Positions 1-6,346 of a DNA stretch of 8,107 nt are shown here, piece after piece; the stretch's first letter is position 1, and each line of letters begins with the position of its first letter. The notes below the pieces were generated by a model. That model saw only the letters and a list, made by a program, of their open reading frames with translations. It was not told the origin of the DNA and ran no database searches. This DNA comes from Desulfobacteraceae bacterium (lineage in GTDB: Bacteria; Desulfobacterota; Desulfobacteria; Desulfobacterales; SURF-7): positions 1 through 8,107 of the forward strand of contig JAUXBD010000041.1 in NCBI GenBank assembly GCA_030619585.1, in the 5' to 3' direction. Position numbers and translations under genes: made by a program.

Positions 1-1
1 G

Positions 2-598
2 GCATACCTGTATCCCGAATATGACACACCGATTATAAGGGGTAAAAATGTTATCACCCTTGGCGCCGGAAATGTGGCAATGGATTCTGCCAGAACAGCC
101 CTTCGCCTTGGAGCTGAGACATCCCGTATCGTCTATCGTCGTTCCAGAGACGAGGTGCCCGCAAGAGCCGAGGAGGTGCACCATGCCGAACAGGAGGGAG
201 TGGAGTTCTTTTTTCTAACCAGTCCCACCCAATTTATGGGTAATGAAAAAGGCCGGCTCACAGGTATGGAGGGCCTTAAGATGGAACTTGGCGAACCTGA
301 CGAGTCCGGTCGAAGACGCCCCTTACCTATAAAGGGCTCCGAGTTTACATTGGATTGCGATCTGGCAATCATTGCCGTGGGCGCAGGGCCCAACCCGCTT
401 TTGACCCAGTCAACTCCGGGGCTTAAACTAAACAGGTGGGAGTATATTGCGGCAGATGAAAAAAACGGAAAAACCACAAAAAAAGGCGTCTGGGCGGGTG
501 GTGATATTGTCACCGGCAGTGCAACGGTAATTCTTGCAATGGGAGCGGGCCGACTGGCTGCTGATTCCATACATGAATATTTGACTCTCGGGTGGTGA
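2..598 (+). CDS. gltA: NAD(P)H-dependent glutamate synthase small subunit / NfnB-like flavoprotein, C-terminal part (5' end outside window)
   Basis: The frame is open from base 2, with no start inside the window; the Met codon at base 74 is internal. About 198 residues remain of a family that is usually ~450-470 residues long. The fragment begins with a YLYPEYDTPI stretch. It then shows the second dinucleotide-binding motif, LGAGNVAMDSARTALRLGA, which binds NAD(P)H, followed by YRRSRDEVPAR, typical of GltA-type oxidoreductases. Near the C-terminus, GVWAGGDIVTGSATVILAMG is the conserved FAD-binding signature. In the family, such subunits pass electrons from NAD(P)H through FAD to a partner: glutamate synthase large subunit, or NfnA in the electron-bifurcating ferredoxin:NADP oxidoreductase. 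The C-terminal part alone does not separate GltA from NfnB/SudA, and the partner gene would lie upstream of the window. The gene ends in TGA, 22 bases from the stop of the convergent cobA-hemD gene. Family assignment is secure; the exact partner is not. Confidence 0.9.
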   Translation, partial: AYLYPEYDTPIIRGKNVITLGAGNVAMDSARTALRLGAETSRIVYRRSRDEVPARAEEVHHAEQEGVEFFFLTSPTQFMGNEKGRLTGMEGLKMELGEPDESGRRRPLPIKGSEFTLDCDLAIIAVGAGPNPLLTQSTPGLKLNRWEYIAADEKNGKTTKKGVWAGGDIVTGSATVILAMGAGRLAADSIHEYLTLGW

Positions 599-620
599 GG
601 CAATTCTTAAAGCCCTATCT

Positions 621-2147
621 TTAAAAGCCGTAGTATTTTAAAACAGCTTCACACAGGCCTGGTATAGTAAAAGATTCTGCTGTGACATGAACATCAAAGC
701 CGAGGTTTTTTGCAGTATCAGTAGTAACCGGACCTATGCTGGCAATTGTTATACCCTTGAGCAGAGTTTGTGTTTTTGCAGGGGGTAAAAGAGCGTGGAA
801 GTTTTTCACTGTTGATGAACTGGTAAAAGTGACAAGATCCACATTTCCATTTTCAAGCCAGTCAACAAGAATATCGGTGTTTTCCCGGGCCGCTTTTGTG
901 CGGTAAGCTATTACCTCCTCAACATCAGCCCCCAGTTTTACAAGCTCAAGGGGAAGAATGGCCTTCTCATCCCTGGCCCTTGGTACAAGCACTTTTTTAC
1001 CCCTAATCGCCTCTTTCTCAAAAGCACGGGTTATAGATTCCCCACTGTAACTTTCAGGGGTAATGTCGTTTTTTATTCCAAAGCTCAAAAGTTTTTTTGC
1101 GGCAATAGGCCCGATGCTTGCCGTGCGCAAACCATTGAGGTTTCTTGCATCAAAACCCCTTTCAAACATCCGGTTAAAAAAGAAATCAACACTGTTTACG
1201 CTGGTAAAGACAAGCCAGTCAAACATGGAAAGGTTGTCAATGGCCCTGTCCAAAGGACCGAAATCATCTGTGGGAACAACTTCTATTGTGGGACATTCCA
1301 TGCAAATGGCACCCAGATCGGATAAACTCTTTACCAGCTTACTTGACTGCTGACGAGTACGGGTTACCACAACTTTTTTCCCCAGAAGGGGCCTGTTTTC
1401 AAACCATTTCATCGATTTTCTTAGCTTAACAACATCTCCCACAACAATAACCGAAGGGGGTTTCAGGCCCGCAGTTTTTACACGCTCAACAATATTTCCC
1501 AGAGTCCCTGTGACGGTCTTCTGGCGGGTGGTTGTGCCCCAGCGCACAAGAGCCACAGGCGTATCATGGGGTCTGCCGTGGTTCATAAGCAGGGATACAA
1601 TTTTAGGCAGGTTTTTTACCCCCATAAGTATAACAATGGTTCCCGTGCCACGGGCAATTGCACTCCAGTTTATCTTTGACCCATCTTTAGTGGGGTCCTC
1701 GTGGCCGGTGATGAATACAACAGATGATGTGAACCTTCTGTGGGTCAGGGGTATGCCGGCATAGGCTGGCGCGGCTATGGCAGAGGTGACTCCCGGCACA
1801 ATTTCAAAAGGAATTTCCTTTTCAATAAGAACCTCGGCCTCCTCGCCGCCCCGCCCGAATATGAACGGGTCCCCGCCCTTGAGTCTTACAACCCTTAAAC
1901 CTGATTGAGCTTTTTGGATGATTAAGGAGTTTATGCTGTCCTGGGGCATGGTGTGATGCCCACCCCTTTTGCCCACATATATTATTTCAGCGTTTTTGTG
2001 TGCATATTTCAGGAGTTCCTGGCCTGCAAGGTAGTCATAAATAACAACATCTGCATTTTCAACACACTTTTTCCCTTTGATCGTGATCAGCCCGGGGTCA
2101 CCGGGCCCTGCGCCAACCAGATAGACTATTCCTTTTGGTTTTGCCAT
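621..2147 (-). CDS. cobA-hemD: Bifunctional uroporphyrinogen-III C-methyltransferase / uroporphyrinogen-III synthase (CobA-HemD fusion)
   Basis: This 508-residue cytoplasmic fusion enzyme covers two steps of tetrapyrrole synthesis. HemD cyclises hydroxymethylbilane to uroporphyrinogen III. CobA (SUMT) methylates it twice with S-adenosylmethionine to precorrin-2, the entry to siroheme, cobalamin and the siroheme-dependent haem route. Residues 1-~245 are the SUMT domain: glycine-rich VGAGPGDPGLIT at 11-22, VRLKGGDPFIFGRGGEE at 87-103, and VPGVTSAIAAPAYAGIPLTHR at about 118-137. Residues ~255-508 are the HemD domain, with GKKVVVTRTRQQSSKL at its start, VFTSVNSV in the middle and VTFTSSSTVKNF near the end. 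The reading frame stays open upstream to 2291, but that part overlaps fmdB and gives low-complexity, unfamily-like sequence. The start at 2147 places Met directly before the canonical MAKPKGIVYLVGAGPGDPG and follows AGCAGGT on the minus strand. There is no CysG-type dehydrogenase/ferrochelatase domain, so later siroheme steps must come from another gene. It is the last gene of the minus-strand cluster. Confidence 0.95.
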   Translation of the reverse strand: MAKPKGIVYLVGAGPGDPGLITIKGKKCVENADVVIYDYLAGQELLKYAHKNAEIIYVGKRGGHHTMPQDSINSLIIQKAQSGLRVVRLKGGDPFIFGRGGEEAEVLIEKEIPFEIVPGVTSAIAAPAYAGIPLTHRRFTSSVVFITGHEDPTKDGSKINWSAIARGTGTIVILMGVKNLPKIVSLLMNHGRPHDTPVALVRWGTTTRQKTVTGTLGNIVERVKTAGLKPPSVIVVGDVVKLRKSMKWFENRPLLGKKVVVTRTRQQSSKLVKSLSDLGAICMECPTIEVVPTDDFGPLDRAIDNLSMFDWLVFTSVNSVDFFFNRMFERGFDARNLNGLRTASIGPIAAKKLLSFGIKNDITPESYSGESITRAFEKEAIRGKKVLVPRARDEKAILPLELVKLGADVEEVIAYRTKAARENTDILVDWLENGNVDLVTFTSSSTVKNFHALLPPAKTQTLLKGITIASIGPVTTDTAKNLGFDVHVTAESFTIPGLCEAVLKYYGF

Positions 2148-2187
2148 TTTTACCTGCTTTTGGTTTCTGAAAACCGAAGTTGTGTAA

Positions 2188-2421
2188 TCAGTGCCCGCAG
2201 CCCGCGCAACTTGAAGCCGAACAGCCACCGCACGAGGAAGATGCTGAAGAGCTTGCGCCCCCCCCTCCTCCACCACTGCCACTGCTGACATAACTGCATG
2301 CTGATATCAGCTTACTCACGTCCCCGCTGCTGCAGGAAGAGCACTCCGGTTTATCAGAGCCAAGTATCAGGTATTCAAAGTCCTGATCACATTTATTGCA
2401 ATGAAATTCATATATAGGCAT
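2188..2421 (-). CDS. FmdB-family zinc ribbon protein with Cys/Gly/Ser-rich tail
   Basis: This is a 77-residue protein. Residues 1-42 are the FmdB/CxxC zinc-ribbon domain: MPIYEFHCNKCDQDFE at the start with C8 and C11, then C27 and C30 as the second metal-binding pair. The family takes its name from a putative regulator of formamidase; its actual role is not established, and many members are small accessory proteins of unknown function. Residues 46-63 are almost pure Gly/Ser/Ala. The end (64-77, CGGCSASSCAGCGH) adds another C-x2-C pair and C72/C75 followed by Gly-His, which could bind a second metal or Fe-S centre (inference). A strong Shine-Dalgarno, AAGGAGAG on the minus strand, lies about 7 bases upstream of the ATG at 2421. 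The stop is 40 bases before the cobA-hemD start. The high-GC tail is what creates a false upstream extension of cobA-hemD in another frame. Confidence 0.88.
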   Translation of the reverse strand: MPIYEFHCNKCDQDFEYLILGSDKPECSSCSSGDVSKLISACSYVSSGSGGGGGGASSSASSSCGGCSASSCAGCGH

Positions 2422-2474
2422 TCTATCTCTCCTTAATTTATTAATTACTCATACAAAATAATCATTACTGTTTT

Positions 2475-2482
2475 AATATCAA
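2475..2482 (-). promoter_or_regulatory. Weak possible internal promoter upstream of fmdB (-35 element)
   Basis: In the 83-base gap between gmhA and fmdB, the minus strand reads TTGATA (bases 2482-2477), then 16 bases, then TATTTT (2460-2455). This resembles a sigma70 promoter with a 5/6 match at -35 and about 4/6 at -10, placed 34 bases before the fmdB start. The gap is AT-rich, so chance matches are likely. No terminator hairpin is visible behind gmhA, so readthrough from upstream is equally plausible. Confidence 0.2.
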
Positions 2483-2504
2483 GCGGATAAAAAGTGTCGG
2501 ATTT

Positions 2505-3071
2505 TTACTCAAACATAGCCACATCCACAAGCTCACATATAATGTGCGCAATGGTGATATGAGTCTCCTGAATCCGGGCGGTTATATCCGACTTGACGCA
2601 GAAAGTCATGTCAGCACATTGTGCCAGTTCTCCGCCAAATCCTGCCATGCCAATGGTAAAAAGTCCGGACTTTTTAGCCTCCTTTATTGCGGTTATTACA
2701 TTTTGTGAATTGCCGCTGGTGCTTATACCCCATGCAATATCCCCTTTTTTTCCAATTGCTTTTATCTGCTTGGAAAATATCTCATTAAAATCATAGTCGT
2801 TGCCTATGCTTGTTATTACAGATGTGTCCGTTGTAAGGGCGATGGCGGCAAGGGGCGGCCGTTCAATTTTAAAACGATTTACAAATTCAGCCACAATATG
2901 CTGGGCATCTGCAGCGCTTCCCCCGTTCCCGAAAACAAGGATCTTATGGCCTGATTCTAAGCATTGGACCATCTTTCTCACCGCCTTTGCAATAAGATCC
3001 AGATTGCTCTTTATACACCTTTCTTTAACATCGATGCTTTCTTCAAGTATGTTTAGAATGCTTTCTTTCAT
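2505..3071 (-). CDS. gmhA: Phosphoheptose isomerase (D-sedoheptulose-7-phosphate isomerase)
   Basis: This 188-residue cytoplasmic SIS-domain enzyme converts sedoheptulose 7-phosphate to D-glycero-D-manno-heptose 7-phosphate, the first step to the ADP-heptose used in LPS inner core. Length fits GmhA (~190). The N-terminal helix region (1-40) is followed by the SIS core. VFGNGGSAADAQHIVAEF (46-63) holds the phosphate-binding GNGGSA and two of the zinc ligands, H58 and E62. STSGNSQNV (117-125) is the second phosphate loop. QETHITIAH (168-176) supplies Q168 and H176. The spacings 58/62 and 168/176 match the H61/E65 and Q172/H180 zinc site I recall for E. coli GmhA, so the active site looks intact. 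DnaA-associated DiaA has the same fold but usually lacks this full metal set. AAAGGA lies about 7 bases upstream of the ATG at 3071. No other heptose genes are in the window. Confidence 0.92.
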   Translation of the reverse strand: MKESILNILEESIDVKERCIKSNLDLIAKAVRKMVQCLESGHKILVFGNGGSAADAQHIVAEFVNRFKIERPPLAAIALTTDTSVITSIGNDYDFNEIFSKQIKAIGKKGDIAWGISTSGNSQNVITAIKEAKKSGLFTIGMAGFGGELAQCADMTFCVKSDITARIQETHITIAHIICELVDVAMFE

Positions 3072-3157
3072 CTAAAGTCCTTTACATGGATATATTTAAA
3101 GATGGCCCCAAATCCTGTAGGAGACGCAGTTGGTGATACAAGGTCACAAACTCCCAT
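3068..3157 (-). CDS. Possible 29-codon small ORF overlapping the gmhA start
   Basis: In the 100-base gap between the TPR gene and gmhA, an ATG at 3157 opens a 29-residue frame (MGVCDLVSPTASPTGFGAIF, then nine more residues). Its TGA overlaps the gmhA start as ATGA, the arrangement typical of translational coupling. Against it: the Shine-Dalgarno before its ATG is poor, the length is short enough for chance, and another frame is also open across the same bases. I do not recognise the peptide. It may be a leader peptide or simply untranslated spacer. Confidence 0.2.
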   Translation of the reverse strand: MGVCDLVSPTASPTGFGAIFKYIHVKDFR

Positions 3158-3171
3158 AACTTTTGGTCTAT

Positions 3172-4521
3172 TCAAACCTCCTGTATGCTGACCTGTATCT
3201 TTTCTATAAATTCGGATGAATCATGACCAAGATCCCGGGCGAGCTCAAACTCTTTTAAGGCTTCTTGAAGGCGGTTTTGCTTAAAATAGAGCCGGCCTAG
3301 CCTGTGTCTGAACAACCCTTCTTCTGGTGAGATATCCACACTTTGCTCACAGAACACCAAAGCAATATCAGGGTTTTCACCTGTGATTTCAAAAAGGTAG
3401 CCTATATTAGATAAAGATGTTGCATCATGGGGATTGTTTTTTATTGCTTTTTTATATGCACCGATTGCATCTTTTGTCATATCAATATCAGCATAACAAT
3501 CTCCAAGAAATCTAAGGGCGGCACCGGAATCCGGCTTCAGGGCGATCGCTTTTTCAAGGTAATCTTTTGCATTTTCAGGCTGTTTCATTTCAAGGTAAAG
3601 TCTGCCAGTCTGGAACATTACATCAAAAATGTCCTGGCTGATCTTGCACGCCTTAAGGAAGAGATCCAGGGCTTTTTCCCTGTTTTCCATAAGCTTGTTT
3701 ACAAGCCCCATGTTGTATATGGCCATCATCTCTTTGGGGTCCAAATTAGCTGCTGTTTCAAAAGCCCCTATAGCTTTTTCATAATCTTTTTTAACAGCGT
3801 GACATACGCCAAGGCTGTTATGGACATTAACCTCTTTTGGGTCTATCAGAAGTGCGTTTTCAAATTCCTTAACTGCTCCGTCAACATCTTCTTGTTGGTA
3901 AAGTTTGTCACCGCTTATGTTCAGGCTCACTGCATCAAACATGGCGCTGGCTCCCGGCCCGAAAAAAGAGGCATGATCAACAGCTTTGCTTGCATTTTTT
4001 AAGGTTTGATCTTTGCCAAAGTTTGTTGTGGGAAACGATGCTATCCCTATGGTAACCGTTTCCGGGCGCTTTTCATCCAGTTGTTTCTGGATTCTTTCAG
4101 CCAGCTCTTTTGGGCTATTGCCGTTTGATACAGGGAAAAATGCTCCAATCCGGTTGTGTTCGGCAGCACCCCATAGTCCCCCGTGTTTTTTACAGAACCC
4201 CTCAACTGTTTTGGCTATATCGCAAAGGACCTCTTTTGCCTGATCGTTGCAGCTTATGTCGGGCTTTGGTTCAAAGTGGTCCATCTGTAGAGCCATGGCA
4301 CAGAATTTTTTCCGGGACTTCAGGTGGTTCATGGCCTGCTCCACAAAGGCATCTCCCTCAAGAATGTCCGGAAACTCTTTCTTTAAGATCTCGCTTGCAG
4401 AAGGGGCGGTGACTTCAATATTTTTTTTAGGTTCCTTATTATCTGTTTGTGGGGCATCTGTTTTGTAAAGCAGAAATTTGTGTGTTGATACCCTGCTGTG
4501 GTGTAATCTACTTTGCTTCAT
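3172..4521 (-). CDS. Tetratricopeptide-repeat protein with N-terminal degenerate GGDEF-like domain
   Basis: This 449-residue protein has no signal peptide or membrane segment that I can see. Residues 1-45 are polar and probably disordered. Residues ~55-196 resemble a nucleotide-cyclase (GGDEF) fold. FCAMALQMDHFE (73-84) sits where families have the first metal-binding strand, GGLWGAAEHNRIGAFFP (114-130) sits where RYGGDEFxxxLP would be, VTIGIASFP (156-164) matches vSiGia, and ASKAVDHASFFGPG (177-190) matches ADxALYxAKxxGrN. The GGDEF loop itself is lost, so diguanylate cyclase activity is unlikely and a regulatory or binding role is inferred. From about 200 to 433 there are roughly seven TPR units, for example GAVKEFENALLIDPKE, KAIGAFETAANLDPKE and DAIGAYKKAIKNNPHD, which normally form a protein-binding solenoid. 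The ATG shares its A with the last base of the selA TAA stop (TAATG), and AAAGGGG precedes it by about 8 bases, so translation is probably coupled to selA. Its partner is unknown. Confidence 0.85.
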   Translation of the reverse strand: MKQSRLHHSRVSTHKFLLYKTDAPQTDNKEPKKNIEVTAPSASEILKKEFPDILEGDAFVEQAMNHLKSRKKFCAMALQMDHFEPKPDISCNDQAKEVLCDIAKTVEGFCKKHGGLWGAAEHNRIGAFFPVSNGNSPKELAERIQKQLDEKRPETVTIGIASFPTTNFGKDQTLKNASKAVDHASFFGPGASAMFDAVSLNISGDKLYQQEDVDGAVKEFENALLIDPKEVNVHNSLGVCHAVKKDYEKAIGAFETAANLDPKEMMAIYNMGLVNKLMENREKALDLFLKACKISQDIFDVMFQTGRLYLEMKQPENAKDYLEKAIALKPDSGAALRFLGDCYADIDMTKDAIGAYKKAIKNNPHDATSLSNIGYLFEITGENPDIALVFCEQSVDISPEEGLFRHRLGRLYFKQNRLQEALKEFELARDLGHDSSEFIEKIQVSIQEV

Positions 4522-5957
4522 TATAAACCCCTTTCCAGAATTGCTTGCAATGCATCTTTGATAACCGACAGTTGATCATCCGGTATTGTCCTTAAATCCA
4601 TGATAAAAATATCCTCTTCAATCCTTCCTATTACCGGAGGGCTGTTGTTGCGCATGGATCTTTCGATCTGGTTTGCAGATATCCCTGCAACCTTGATTCC
4701 TATACATTTGCTGGGAAGATCCATCAGGGGAAGAGATCCGCCTCCCGCCCTGGAAGACAGGTTTAAGAGCTCAACATTAAGGGATGGATTATCCAGCTTT
4801 TTTAATGAGCGTTTAAGTTTTTGAGCCCTTTTTTCAATAATATTGAAAGGTGTTGTCAACATGCAAAGCGTGGGAATGCTTTTAACGGCCTTTTTTTCAT
4901 CCCTGTAAAGACGCATGGTGATTTCAAGGGCGGCCAGGGTCATTTTGTCTATGCGAAGGGCCCTGGTAAGAGGGTTCTTTTTGATTTTATCCAGGATACT
5001 TTTTTTCCCCAGAATAATCCCGGCCTGGGGGCCCCCAAGCAGCTTATCCCCGCTAAAAGTAACAACATCAACGCCGGTTGCTATGGATTCTTGCACAGTG
5101 GGTTCTTTGATCATGCCGTATTTGGAGAAATCGATAAAGGTACCGCTACCAAGGTCCTCCATGACCGGCAGGTGGTATCTTTCGCCAAGTTCAACCAGTT
5201 CTTTCAGTAAAACCTGCGCTGTAAAACCCACAACGCTGTAATTGCTGGTGTGTACTTTCAATAAAAGACCGGTGCTGTTTTCAATGGCGCTTTCATAATC
5301 ATGAAGGTGAGTGCGGTTTGTGGCTCCAACCTCTTTTAAGATTCCGCCGCTTTTTGCCATCACATCGGGGATCCTGAAAGAGCCCCCTATTTCCACAAGC
5401 TCCCCCCTTGACACAACCACTTCACGGTCTTTTGCAATTGTATCAAGGCATAAAAGAACTGCCGCAGCATTATTGTTCACAACCATGGCTGATTGGGCGC
5501 CGCTTATTTCACACAGAATGTCTTCAACGCAGCTGTACCTTGAGCCCCTTTTACCGGTTCCAATATCAAACTCAAGGTTTGAATAGTGTTGAGAAATTTC
5601 AGAAAGATGCTCAAGGGCAACATCTGCCACAAGGGACCGGCCAAGGTTGGTGTGTACAACAACGCCGGTTCCGTTTACAACCGGCAAAAGGTTGAGGGCC
5701 ATTGCCGCGTCCACCCTTTGTTTGACGTTTTCCATTATCTTTTTGTCCTTTAAAGAATCCAGCAGGTTTTTTCCTTGGATATCCTGGTTGCTATCCAAGA
5801 TGATCTTGCGTAAATCTTCAACTGCAGATCGGATTGCTGCAACCACAACGGTTTTAGGAGTCTCATCAAACCGCCTGTCTTTATTGGCATTTATAAGGAT
5901 GTGGTCAACGCTGGGGAGCTTTTTTAATAGCGCCTTACGTTTTTCATCAACCCCCAT
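4521..5957 (-). CDS. selA: L-seryl-tRNA(Sec) selenium transferase
   Basis: This 478-residue PLP enzyme replaces the hydroxyl of serine on Ser-tRNA(Sec) with selenium from selenophosphate, giving Sec-tRNA(Sec). Length matches bacterial SelA (~460-480). Residues 1-~85 form the N-terminal domain that binds tRNA in the family, starting MGVDEKRKALLKKLPSVDHI. The catalytic core shows VVNGTGVVVHTNLGRSLVA (93-111), AMVVNNNAAAVLL (157-169), VSRGELVEIGGSFRIPDVM (182-200) and MEDLGSGTF (266-274). TFSGDKLLGGPQAG (300-313) carries K305, the PLP-binding lysine. RAGGGSLP and the short C-terminal domain follow. All expected motifs are present and no interruption is seen. GGAAGG on the minus strand lies about 9 bases before the ATG at 5957. 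It is the first gene of the minus-strand cluster, so its promoter should lie between 5958 and about 6060. Its presence implies the organism makes selenoproteins, although none is evident in this window; selB and selC are not here. Confidence 0.96.
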   Translation of the reverse strand: MGVDEKRKALLKKLPSVDHILINANKDRRFDETPKTVVVAAIRSAVEDLRKIILDSNQDIQGKNLLDSLKDKKIMENVKQRVDAAMALNLLPVVNGTGVVVHTNLGRSLVADVALEHLSEISQHYSNLEFDIGTGKRGSRYSCVEDILCEISGAQSAMVVNNNAAAVLLCLDTIAKDREVVVSRGELVEIGGSFRIPDVMAKSGGILKEVGATNRTHLHDYESAIENSTGLLLKVHTSNYSVVGFTAQVLLKELVELGERYHLPVMEDLGSGTFIDFSKYGMIKEPTVQESIATGVDVVTFSGDKLLGGPQAGIILGKKSILDKIKKNPLTRALRIDKMTLAALEITMRLYRDEKKAVKSIPTLCMLTTPFNIIEKRAQKLKRSLKKLDNPSLNVELLNLSSRAGGGSLPLMDLPSKCIGIKVAGISANQIERSMRNNSPPVIGRIEEDIFIMDLRTIPDDQLSVIKDALQAILERGL

Positions 5958-6001
5958 TTACTTTTCCTTCCGGTTATCTTTTTAAAAAGCCAGGGCCTTT
6001 C

Positions 6002-6034
6002 AGTATAACTATCCAATTTTAATTGGTTATAACC
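6002..6034 (-). promoter_or_regulatory. Possible selA promoter/operator with two adjoining palindromes
   Basis: Upstream of selA, the minus strand has TATACT (6007-6002), a 5/6 match to a -10 element, 44 bases before the selA ATG. Directly beyond it lie an inverted repeat CCAATT-TT-AATTGG (6013-6026) and the perfect 10-base palindrome GGTTATAACC (6025-6034), which share two bases. They cover the place where a -35 element would be, and no good -35 hexamer is visible there, so a regulator binding these sites could control the operon. This is inference from symmetry only. Confidence 0.3.
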
Positions 6035-6126
6035 CATATCATTTTAGAGACATTAATATCAACAGATTTCTTTTATCGGCGTATAAATCATCAAAATCAA
6101 TTCCTTTTCCATTCAATTGAGATATA

Positions 6127-6144
6127 GGCGCAAAAGGCGCAAAA
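6127..6144. repeat. Tandem 9-base direct repeat (GGCGCAAAA x2)
   Basis: The 9-mer GGCGCAAAA occurs twice in perfect tandem (6127-6135 and 6136-6144). It stands out from the surrounding AT-rich sequence. It could be an iteron-like binding site, the edge of an inserted segment, or simple slippage; two copies are too few to decide. Confidence 0.6.
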
Positions 6145-6288
6145 TTAAAAACCGATATGTGTGTGGCAAACCACTTCTCCAAGGTGGGTCACCCAATTTT
6201 TAAAAGAAGAGCAACTAGAAAATTGGCCCCGTTCAGTTGTTGTCTTTAGCCTCTTTGCCAGCGTGGCTTTGTTTGGAAAAAAGCACAT
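6145..6288 (-). pseudogene. Possible remnant or repeat-borne 47-codon frame
   Basis: On the minus strand an ATG at 6288 opens 47 codons ending in TAA at 6145. The second half (FKNWVTHLGEVVCHTHIGF) looks protein-like, while the first half runs through the left arm of a palindrome. There is no Shine-Dalgarno. A 64-codon plus-strand frame (6161-6355) covers much of the same bases but runs through the palindromes and looks spurious. The segment may be a decayed end of a mobile element or a dispersed repeat; I do not recognise a family. Confidence 0.15.
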
Positions 6289-6310
6289 AATTTTCTATGA
6301 TTTTTCCAAA
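6272..6310. repeat. Palindrome 1 upstream of the ATPase gene
   Basis: TTTGGAAAAA (6272-6281) and TTTTTCCAAA (6301-6310) are perfect 10-base inverted arms around a 19-base loop. The right arm extends to TTTTTCCAAATATA (6301-6314), but the left flank does not match the added bases, so this copy is shorter or decayed compared with palindrome 2. Arms and loop length repeat exactly 55 bases downstream. Confidence 0.9.
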
Positions 6311-6316
6311 TATAGG

Positions 6317-6346
6317 TTGACTTATATTTGGAAAAAAGTGTATTGT
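6317..6346 (+). promoter_or_regulatory. Likely promoter of the ATPase-nuclease gene
   Basis: TTGACT (6317-6322, 5/6 to the sigma70 -35) is followed by an 18-base spacer and TATTGT (6341-6346, 4/6 to -10). The expected transcription start is near 6353, about 50 bases before the ATG. The spacer is occupied by the left arm of palindrome 2 and the -10 lies in its loop, so a protein bound to the palindrome would block RNA polymerase. Autoregulation is a reasonable inference. Confidence 0.5.

Noticed and set aside
133..603. 156-codon minus-strand frame opposite the GltA-like gene
   Set aside because: It is antisense to a clearly conserved coding region and has no recognisable features.
599..620. 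Shared bidirectional terminator between the GltA-like gene and cobA-hemD
   Set aside because: The 22-base gap shows no stem of useful length and no flanking T-run; the terminators may be absent or inside the coding ends.
2148..2291. Upstream extension of the cobA-hemD frame by 48 codons
   Set aside because: It overlaps fmdB in another frame, gives unfamily-like sequence, and the Met at 2147 sits exactly where the SUMT family begins, with a usable Shine-Dalgarno.
3427..4002. 191-codon plus-strand frame opposite the TPR gene
   Set aside because: It is a mirror frame of the TPR coding sequence, rich in Phe/Cys/Ile as expected from antisense of Lys/Glu/Ala codons, and has no independent support.
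621..5957. Selenoprotein gene with in-frame TGA within the selA cluster
   Set aside because: All five genes read through without internal stops and with family-typical lengths; only the TPR terminal TGA left a possible extension, listed as a weak finding.
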